Below, in pieces: positions 7,217 to 11,619 of a stretch of 11,619 nt of DNA (positions are counted from its first letter, which is position 1; each line of letters starts with the position of its first letter). A program made the position numbers and the translations under genes. This DNA is from Bacteroidales bacterium (GTDB lineage Bacteria; Bacteroidota; Bacteroidia; Bacteroidales; UBA12481). Location: NCBI GenBank assembly GCA_021160155.1, contig JAGHDB010000370.1:1-11619 (forward strand). The letters are read 5' to 3'. A model generated the notes under the pieces. The model ran no database searches, was not told the origin of the DNA, and saw only the letters and a list, made by a program, of their open reading frames with translations.

Positions 7217-8998
7217 ATGCAAGATATCAGAAACATAGCTATTATTGCCCATGTGGATCACGGTAAAACCACGTTGGTTGACAGGATATTGAATCAGGTT
7301 AAGCTTTTCCGTGACAATCAGGAAATGGGCGATTTGATTCTCGACAGCAACGATTTAGAGCGGGAACGGGGAATTACCATTCTTTCAAAGAATGTATCAG
7401 TCAGGTACAAAGGCATTAAAATCAATATTATTGACACTCCCGGTCATGCTGATTTTGGCGGTGAGGTTGAGCGGATTTTGAATATGGCAGACGGGGTGCT
7501 GCTTTTAGTGGATGCCTTTGAAGGGCCGATGCCTCAGACGCGGTTTGTACTGCAGAAGGCTTTAGAGATGAAATTAAAGCCCATTGTGGTAATCAATAAA
7601 GTGGATAAAAAAAATTGCCGGCCTGATTTGGTGCAGGAGCAGGTTTTTGAACTGATGATGCACCTGAATGCCACGGATGAACAATTGGATTTTCCTACTG
7701 TTTTCGGATCTGCCAAGATGGGGTGGATGGGGCCGAGCTGGCGTAAGCCGGTTACTGATGTAAGTTATCTTTTAGATACCATTATAAAGGAAATCCCGCC
7801 TTTTCCCGATGTGGAAGGAACTCCGCAGATGATGATCACCTCATTGGATTATTCTTCTTATGTGGGAAGAATTGCGGTAGGCCGGATTTCGAGAGGGTCG
7901 TTACGGGCAGGGATGACCGTATCTCTCGTCAAGCGAAACGGATTGATTACCAAATCACAAATCAAAGAGTTATACCGGTTTGAAGGATTGGGTAAGGAGA
8001 AAATTAAAACCGATGTACACAGCGGTGAAATTGTGGCTTTAATGGGGCTTGAAGGGTTTGAGATCGGCGACACGGTGGCGGATGCTCAGGAACCGGAGGC
8101 ACTTCCTCCTATTCACATAGATGAGCCTACAATGAGTATGTTTTTTACGATTAACACTTCTCCTTTCTTTGGACGTGATGGAAAGTTTGTTACCTCCCGT
8201 CATTTAAGGGAACGATTGTTCAGGGAAACTGAAAAAAACCTGGCGCTGAAAGTGCTTGAAACCGACTCACCCGATCAACTCAATGTTTTTGGCAGGGGGA
8301 TTCTTCATCTTTCTATTTTAGTTGAGACCATGCGGCGGGAAGGATACGAATTTCAACTGGGTCAGCCCCGCGTATTGCTGAAAGAAGAGGAGGGGAAAAC
8401 TCTTGAGCCGATTGAATACCTGACTGTTAACATTCCTGAAATTTTTCAGGGAAAGGTAATTGATGCCGTTACTCAGCGCAAGGGTAAAATGGTGAATATG
8501 GAATTCAGGGGAGACCGGATCAGTCTTCAGTTTGAGGTTCCTTCCAGGGGTTTGATCGGGTTATCCGGTAACGTAACTACACTGACTGAAGGCGAAGCTG
8601 TTTTTGCTCACAGATTTCACTCTTATGAACCATGGATGGGAGAGATCAAGTCAAAACGATCAGGTGCGTTGATCTCTCTTGAAACCGGTGTGGTAATAGC
8701 TTATGCCCTGGATAAATTGCAGGACCGGGGTACTTTTTTTGTTTCACCGGGTGATGAAGTGTATAAAGGACAAGTGATTGGGGAACATGTGCGGGCCAAT
8801 GACCTGGCGGTTAATGTATGTAAAACGAAAAAACTGACTAATATGCGGGCTTCGGGTGCGGATGATAAAACCAACCTGGCACCTCCAAAGATTTTATCAT
8901 TAGAGCAATACATGGAGTATATTGCTGATGATGAATATCTTGAAGTGACACCTCATTTCATGCGACTCAGAAAAATTAACCTTAACGTCAAAGCCTGA
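7217..8998 (+). CDS. typA: Ribosome-associated GTPase TypA/BipA
   Basis: This 593-residue translational GTPase binds 70S ribosomes at the factor site and supports large-subunit assembly and stress or cold growth. All five G motifs are visible: G1 AHVDHGKTT (11-19), G2 RGIT (51-54), G3 DTPGH (73-77), G4 NKVD (127-130) and G5 GSAK (164-167). A beta-barrel domain II (about 205-300) and EF-G-like domains III and V follow. The C-terminal family-specific region includes SRGLIGL near residue 440 and NVCKTKKLTNMRASG near 535-549, the latter diagnostic for BipA rather than LepA or EF-G. Length is close to E. coli BipA (607), with both ends complete. It is transcribed alone: divergent from the S46 operon and convergent with corA. 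No Shine-Dalgarno sequence is seen before the ATG, which is common in this phylum. Confidence 0.97.
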   Translation: MQDIRNIAIIAHVDHGKTTLVDRILNQVKLFRDNQEMGDLILDSNDLERERGITILSKNVSVRYKGIKINIIDTPGHADFGGEVERILNMADGVLLLVDAFEGPMPQTRFVLQKALEMKLKPIVVINKVDKKNCRPDLVQEQVFELMMHLNATDEQLDFPTVFGSAKMGWMGPSWRKPVTDVSYLLDTIIKEIPPFPDVEGTPQMMITSLDYSSYVGRIAVGRISRGSLRAGMTVSLVKRNGLITKSQIKELYRFEGLGKEKIKTDVHSGEIVALMGLEGFEIGDTVADAQEPEALPPIHIDEPTMSMFFTINTSPFFGRDGKFVTSRHLRERLFRETEKNLALKVLETDSPDQLNVFGRGILHLSILVETMRREGYEFQLGQPRVLLKEEEGKTLEPIEYLTVNIPEIFQGKVIDAVTQRKGKMVNMEFRGDRISLQFEVPSRGLIGLSGNVTTLTEGEAVFAHRFHSYEPWMGEIKSKRSGALISLETGVVIAYALDKLQDRGTFFVSPGDEVYKGQVIGEHVRANDLAVNVCKTKKLTNMRASGADDKTNLAPPKILSLEQYMEYIADDEYLEVTPHFMRLRKINLNVKA

Positions 8999-9026
8999 AA
9001 AATTTCCGGTCCGTTATCAGACAAGA

Positions 9027-9050
9027 GAATTGTTAAAAATTTTATAATTC
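9027..9050. terminator. AT-rich imperfect inverted repeat between convergent typA and corA
   Basis: GAATTGT (9027-9033) can pair with ATAATTC (9044-9050), counting one G-T wobble on the + strand, around an A5T4 centre. Runs of A and T on both sides give each strand a T-rich stretch, so it could act as a weak bidirectional terminator for the two converging genes. It lacks the GC-rich stem of a classic intrinsic terminator. Confidence 0.35.
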
Positions 9051-9072
9051 AAGGAATAATAACGGCAATGGT

Positions 9073-10005
9073 TTACATCCACTTCCGCTTTCGGATGAGT
9101 AATACACCGCCGATTGAGAGCAGGACCGATACCAATAAAATGCCTCCGAATGCAAGCCGACTGGTTTCCAGGAAATTTGGCACATTCATGCCGTAAAAAC
9201 TGGCTATCAACGTTGGGATCATCAGAATAATCGTCACAATCGTCAGTTGTTTCATGACATTATTCAGGTTGTTGGAGATCACTGAGGCAAAAGCATCCAT
9301 CATCCCACTCAGGATGTCACTGTACACGTTGGTCATTTCAAAAGCCTGTTTAATTTCAATAATCACATCTTCAACCAGTTCTTCAGATACATTCTGTTGT
9401 TTGAAATATTTTGAATTACGGAGCTTGGCGATCAGCAATTCATTTGACCGTAATGAAGTATTGAAATATACAAGGCACTTTTCCATTGAGAGAAGCCGGT
9501 GCAGCTCCCGGTTTCGGGTAGATTTCTCAAGCTCCTGTTCAATGACATTAGTTTGCAGGTTGATCTGTTTCAAAAACTTCAGGTAAGCCATGGTGGAGTA
9601 ATCAATAATGTGAAACAAGAGTTCGATCTTGTTGTCATAATCCACCTGTTTTTTTATCCCTTTTGAAAAAACCTGGGCCAGTACATCATTATCCTGGTTA
9701 CTGATTACGATCAGTGAATCGGTAGAAAAAATCATCCCTAAAGGTATAGTGGTATAGGGAATCCCGTTTTCAGGATGGTGTACCGGGATTCTATATATCA
9801 GATATAACCGGCCGTTTTCAACCTCCATACGGGAGCGTTCATCCACGTCCATCACATCCGAAATAAAATCTTCAGGAATGCTGAATGAAGATCTTAAAAT
9901 ATCTAATTCCCTTTTTGAGGGAGATACTACATTGATCACAGCTCCTTTGGTAAAAGACTGGAGTGGTAAAAGGCCGTTGGGGATAATTTGCCAGTAAGTA
10001 ATCAT
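9073..10005 (-). CDS. corA: CorA-family Mg2+/divalent cation channel
   Basis: This 310-residue protein should form a pentameric inner-membrane channel for Mg2+ uptake (Co2+ and Ni2+ also pass in known members). The long N-terminal part (1-245) is the cytosolic alpha/beta funnel with extended helices, rich in charged residues. Two membrane helices follow (about 248-271 and 283-303), with the selectivity signature YGMN (271-274) at the end of the first. The C-terminus is basic, RKRKWM, as in CorA. The periplasmic loop is short (VPNFLETSR) and lacks the MPEL of classic E. coli-type CorA, as in the divergent branch of the family, so Zn2+ or another ion cannot be excluded. The start at 10005 is fixed by an AGGAGG Shine-Dalgarno 7 bases upstream; no in-frame ATG, GTG or TTG lies between it and the upstream stop. 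That Shine-Dalgarno is buried in a hairpin (see leader). Confidence 0.92.
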   Translation of the reverse strand: MITYWQIIPNGLLPLQSFTKGAVINVVSPSKRELDILRSSFSIPEDFISDVMDVDERSRMEVENGRLYLIYRIPVHHPENGIPYTTIPLGMIFSTDSLIVISNQDNDVLAQVFSKGIKKQVDYDNKIELLFHIIDYSTMAYLKFLKQINLQTNVIEQELEKSTRNRELHRLLSMEKCLVYFNTSLRSNELLIAKLRNSKYFKQQNVSEELVEDVIIEIKQAFEMTNVYSDILSGMMDAFASVISNNLNNVMKQLTIVTIILMIPTLIASFYGMNVPNFLETSRLAFGGILLVSVLLSIGGVLLIRKRKWM

Positions 10006-10012
10006 GATGCTG

Positions 10013-10018
10013 CCTCCT
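10013..10018 (-). promoter_or_regulatory. Strong Shine-Dalgarno of corA, inside a hairpin arm
   Basis: The minus strand reads AGGAGG, 7 bases before the corA ATG. It is the only full anti-16S match I found ahead of any gene here. Five of its six bases lie in the 3' arm of a 9-bp stem, which suggests occlusion-based control. Confidence 0.75.
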
Positions 10019-10058
10019 CTTTTACGCCTTTCGGAGGCAGCTAATGCGCTCCGGAAGA

Positions 10059-10097
10059 CTAGGTTACATTATAATATGTCGCGTCGTAGTCGTCCAT
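10059..10097 (-). CDS. Possible 12-codon leader peptide of corA
   Basis: From ATG at 10097-10095 the frame reads MDDYDATYYNVT and stops with TAG at 10061-10059. The ATG comes about 19 bases after the corA -7 box, close to the typA spacing (21), so it is the first AUG in the predicted transcript. Acidic residues crowd the N-terminus (D2, D3, D5), a feature known in the MgtL leader, where such residues destabilise ribosomes at low Mg2+. It is not in frame with corA. The stop codon is part of the UAGUC arm of a stem. The upstream Shine-Dalgarno is weak (ACGAG at best). It could be chance; comparison across relatives is the deciding evidence. Confidence 0.35.
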   Translation of the reverse strand: MDDYDATYYNVT

Positions 10098-10116
10098 AAC
10101 TCGTTTTGATGGTATG

Positions 10117-10124
10117 CAAATATA
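10117..10124 (-). promoter_or_regulatory. -7 promoter element of corA
   Basis: The minus strand reads TATATTTG, a perfect TAnnTTTG, followed by C as is common. The start of transcription would be near 10113, giving a leader of about 108 bases. The -33 position (10144-10147) reads TTAC, a poor match to TTTG. Confidence 0.6.
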
Positions 10125-10136
10125 TAAAAATTATTG

Positions 10137-10144
10137 TAAATTTG
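10137..10144 (+). promoter_or_regulatory. -7 promoter element of hypD
   Basis: TAAATTTG on the plus strand is a perfect TAnnTTTG. Twenty bases upstream, TATG (10113-10116) matches three of four bases of the -33 box TTTG. Transcription would start about 10148 and leave a leader of about 160 bases before hypD. The element is only 12 bases from the outward-facing corA element. Confidence 0.55.
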
Positions 10145-10150
10145 TAATTG

Positions 10151-10219
10151 ATGATGATTCAGATACATAGTTCTCTCCTGAAAGCCTATCGCAGGCTCTT
10201 TGAATGCCTGATGGTTTAA
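10151..10219 (+). other. Possible 22-codon upstream frame in the hypD leader
   Basis: Two consecutive ATGs at 10151 and 10154 open a frame reading MMIQIHSSLLKAYRRLFECL plus MV, ending in TAA at 10217-10219. It begins within a few bases of the predicted hypD transcription start, so it would be translated leaderless or nearly so. The second half could form an amphipathic helix. No homology is recognised and it may be chance. Confidence 0.2.
10183..10197 (+). other. Small hairpin in the hypD leader
   Basis: AGCCT and AGGCT form a perfect 5-bp stem around the loop ATCGC. With a bulged C, flanking A and T bases could extend it. The following CTTTG is too short a T run for an intrinsic terminator. 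It lies in the predicted transcribed leader of hypD. Confidence 0.35.
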
Positions 10220-10307
10220 TCTGACGGGCTGCTTCTTTTATTTCAATTTCACTTTTCCGCTTTAACACCTTATCTCTTTTCCACATTACCCGTTAAAATC
10301 ATTTATC
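10220..10307 (+). other. G-poor, pyrimidine-rich hypD leader segment
   Basis: The rest of the hypD leader holds no recognisable gene. From about 10232 to 10290 there is only one G in roughly 60 bases, and most bases are T or C, so the RNA would be nearly unstructured. There is no Shine-Dalgarno before the hypD ATG; the bases preceding it are AT-rich. Confidence 0.5.
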
Positions 10308-11619
10308 ATGTCAACTTCTGTAATAAACGACCGGATCCGGCGGCTTCGTCAACGGAGCGTGGATACCGAACCTACGATCTCTATAGAGCGGGCTCTGCAT
10401 CAAACCGCTTTCTACAAAGAAAATAATGGCAAATATTCGGTACCGGTTATGCGGGCCATGCAGTTTTATGACCATTGTCAAAAGAAAACCATTTACATTG
10501 GTGAAGATGAATTAATTGTGGGCGAACGCGGACCGAAACCGAAGGCAGTACCTACTTTCCCCGAACTAAACTGTCATTCGGCCGAAGATTTCAGGGTGCT
10601 CAATTCACGTGATCAGCAACGATATCTGGTGGATGAAAAGGATATTGAAATATATGAGCGTGAGGTAATTCCCTACTGGAAAGGGCGTACCATGCGGGAG
10701 CGCATTTTTGATCATGTGCCTGATGAGTGGCGGCGGGCTTATGAAACAGGACTTTTTACCGAATTCATGGAGCAGCGGGCACCCGGGCATACGGCGCTGG
10801 ACGGAAAAATTTACCGGAAAGGGATGCTTGATTTTAAAGAGGATATCCATGCCCGTTTGGAAGCTTTGGATGAGTTGAATGACCCTGAAGCGACCGATAA
10901 GGCTGAGGAGTTAAAAGCCATGGAGATCTCCTGTGATGCCATTATCCTCTTTGCAAACCGGCATGCCGATCTGGCTGAAGAACTTGCCGGCCGGGAGCAG
11001 GATCCTCAGAGGAAAAAAGAATTACTGAAAATAGCCGGAGTATGCCGGCGGGTTCCGGCTCATGCACCTGAAACTTTTTGGGAAGCACTACAGATGTACT
11101 GGTTCGTACATCTGGGTACTATTACCGAACTAAATGGCTGGGATGCCATGAATCCCGGTCACCTGGATCAGCACCTGGCCCCTTTCTTTGAAAGAGAGGT
11201 AGCGGCCGGAACCCTGACACGTGAAGCGGCTAAAGAACTGTTATCCTGCTTCTGGATTAAAGTTAACAACCACCCTGCCCCGCCCAAAGTGGGAATCACG
11301 GCAAAAGAGAGCGGAACTTATAATGATTTTACCAATATAAATATAGGAGGAGTGAAACCCGATGGTAGTGACGGCGTCAGTGAAGTTTCTTATATCCTTT
11401 TGGAAGTGATCGAAGAACTACACCTGCTGCAACCCGGTAGCTCGGTACACATCAGCTCAAAAACCCCGGATCATTTTCTGAATGCTGCCTGTAAAGTGAT
11501 TCGGCAGGGTTATGGTTACCCGTCGGTTTTCAATCCCGATACCTATGTGATGGAAATGGTGGGAATGGGGAAAAGCATCCGGGATGCACGCGAGGGCGGA
11601 TGCAGTGGTTGTATTGAGG
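10308..11619 (+). CDS. hypD: Glycyl radical enzyme, trans-4-hydroxy-L-proline dehydratase (partial, 3' end outside window)
   Basis: The visible 437 residues are the N-terminal PFL-like domain of a glycyl radical enzyme (family length about 790). HypD removes water from trans-4-hydroxy-L-proline through a thiyl radical, giving pyrroline-5-carboxylate, which ProC reduces to proline. Alignment from memory with Clostridioides difficile HypD is nearly gap-free. Its active-site residues all have partners one position later here: H161 (H160), D279 (D278), S335 (S334), D340 (D339), F341 (F340), thiyl cysteine C435 (C434) and E437 (E436). Other shared blocks are MEQRAPGHT and PAPPKVGIT. An additional cysteine, C432, lies in GGCSGCIE where I recall threonine. 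The glycyl-radical loop and the required radical-SAM activase lie past the edge. The enzyme is oxygen sensitive, implying an anaerobe. Start: first ATG of the conserved frame. A related dehydratase of another proline derivative cannot be fully excluded. Confidence 0.87.
   Translation, partial: MSTSVINDRIRRLRQRSVDTEPTISIERALHQTAFYKENNGKYSVPVMRAMQFYDHCQKKTIYIGEDELIVGERGPKPKAVPTFPELNCHSAEDFRVLNSRDQQRYLVDEKDIEIYEREVIPYWKGRTMRERIFDHVPDEWRRAYETGLFTEFMEQRAPGHTALDGKIYRKGMLDFKEDIHARLEALDELNDPEATDKAEELKAMEISCDAIILFANRHADLAEELAGREQDPQRKKELLKIAGVCRRVPAHAPETFWEALQMYWFVHLGTITELNGWDAMNPGHLDQHLAPFFEREVAAGTLTREAAKELLSCFWIKVNNHPAPPKVGITAKESGTYNDFTNINIGGVKPDGSDGVSEVSYILLEVIEELHLLQPGSSVHISSKTPDHFLNAACKVIRQGYGYPSVFNPDTYVMEMVGMGKSIRDAREGGCSGCIE

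Larger units (their letters stand above)
10009..10113 (-). promoter_or_regulatory. Structured corA leader with alternative pairings (candidate translational switch)
   Basis: The leader RNA from about 10113 to the corA start contains four self-pairings, in 5'-to-3' order. (1) CCAU/AUGG (10109-10112 with 10094-10097). (2) GACUA/UAGUC (10087-10091 with 10057-10061), with ACAU/AUGU inside (10076-10079 with 10066-10069). (3) CGGAG/CUCCG (10049-10053 with 10032-10036). (4) GCUGCCUCC/GGAGGCAGC (10033-10041 with 10009-10017). Stems 3 and 4 share the bases at 10033-10036, so they exclude each other. Stem 4 hides the Shine-Dalgarno; stem 3 frees it. A 12-codon frame spans stem 2. Pairings were found by eye and no energies were computed; stem 4 is clearly the longer. 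It does not match the M-box or another Mg2+ or Mn2+ riboswitch that I know. Confidence 0.55.

Noticed and set aside
10009..10041. The 9-bp GC-rich hairpin as an intrinsic transcription terminator
   Set aside because: Neither strand has a T run after the stem; on the minus strand the 3' arm is followed at once by the corA start codon and itself holds the Shine-Dalgarno.
10006..10116. A known Mg2+ (M-box) or Mn2+ (yybP-ykoY) riboswitch before corA
   Set aside because: The leader is too short for an M-box and I could not find the conserved motifs of either class; a covariance-model search (Rfam) would decide.
10204..10224. Six-codon frame MPDGLI in the hypD leader
   Set aside because: It is too short to separate from chance, has no ribosome binding site, and overlaps the longer candidate frame in another phase.
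10605..10850. Minus-strand open frame of about 81 codons inside hypD
   Set aside because: It is antisense to the highly conserved glycyl radical enzyme sequence and has no recognisable features.
1..11619. Mobile elements, CRISPR arrays, phage or defence genes, tRNA or rRNA genes
   Set aside because: No transposase, integrase, repeat-spacer pattern, or RNA gene signature was seen; composition is even across the window and all the main genes belong to housekeeping or catabolic families.

Overview
This window looks like a chromosomal segment from an anaerobic, protein-degrading member of the Bacteroidales. The grounds are the gene families (a DUF2723 membrane glycosyltransferase-like protein, an S46 dipeptidyl-peptidase, a lipoprotein that looks like a DUF4369/TlpA-type protein), promoter elements of the Bacteroidetes form TAnnTTTG, and mostly weak or absent Shine-Dalgarno sequences. 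All the genes look like ordinary host genes; I see no insertion sequence, phage gene, CRISPR array, tRNA or rRNA.

Layout. Positions 7108 down to 1 hold five leftward genes, closely packed and probably one operon: an exported S46 dipeptidyl-peptidase of the DPP7 type, a MarC-family membrane protein, ribonuclease HI, a 1023-residue DUF2723 protein, and a lipoprotein cut by the window edge. Typa/BipA GTPase (7217-8998) is divergent from this operon, with a 108-base shared promoter region. CorA-type Mg2+ channel (10005-9073) is convergent with typA. A glycyl radical enzyme matching trans-4-hydroxy-L-proline dehydratase (hypD) begins at 10308 and runs off the right edge before its glycyl-radical domain.

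The most interesting part is the 302-base corA/hypD intergenic region. Two perfect TAnnTTTG elements face outward only 12 bases apart, so the two promoters overlap. The corA leader (about 108 nt) carries a possible 12-codon upstream reading frame with an acid-rich start (MDDYD). It also has a 9-bp GC-rich hairpin that buries the one strong Shine-Dalgarno sequence in the window, and a competing 5-bp pairing that would free it. The arm that would free it starts 5 nt after the upstream frame's stop codon. This resembles the logic of the enterobacterial mgtL leader and is a candidate new translational attenuator for Mg2+ transport. The hypD leader is also long, with a small hairpin, a possible 22-codon upstream frame and a tract almost without G.

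How the genes may work together: the S46 peptidase releases dipeptides from exogenous protein in the periplasm, and HypD would ferment hydroxyproline released from collagen-like peptides by feeding pyrroline-5-carboxylate to proline synthesis. The DUF2723 protein may glycosylate exported proteins, and the lipoprotein downstream carries two triplets matching the Bacteroidetes O-glycosylation sequon. These functional links are inference; the gene identities are mostly firm.
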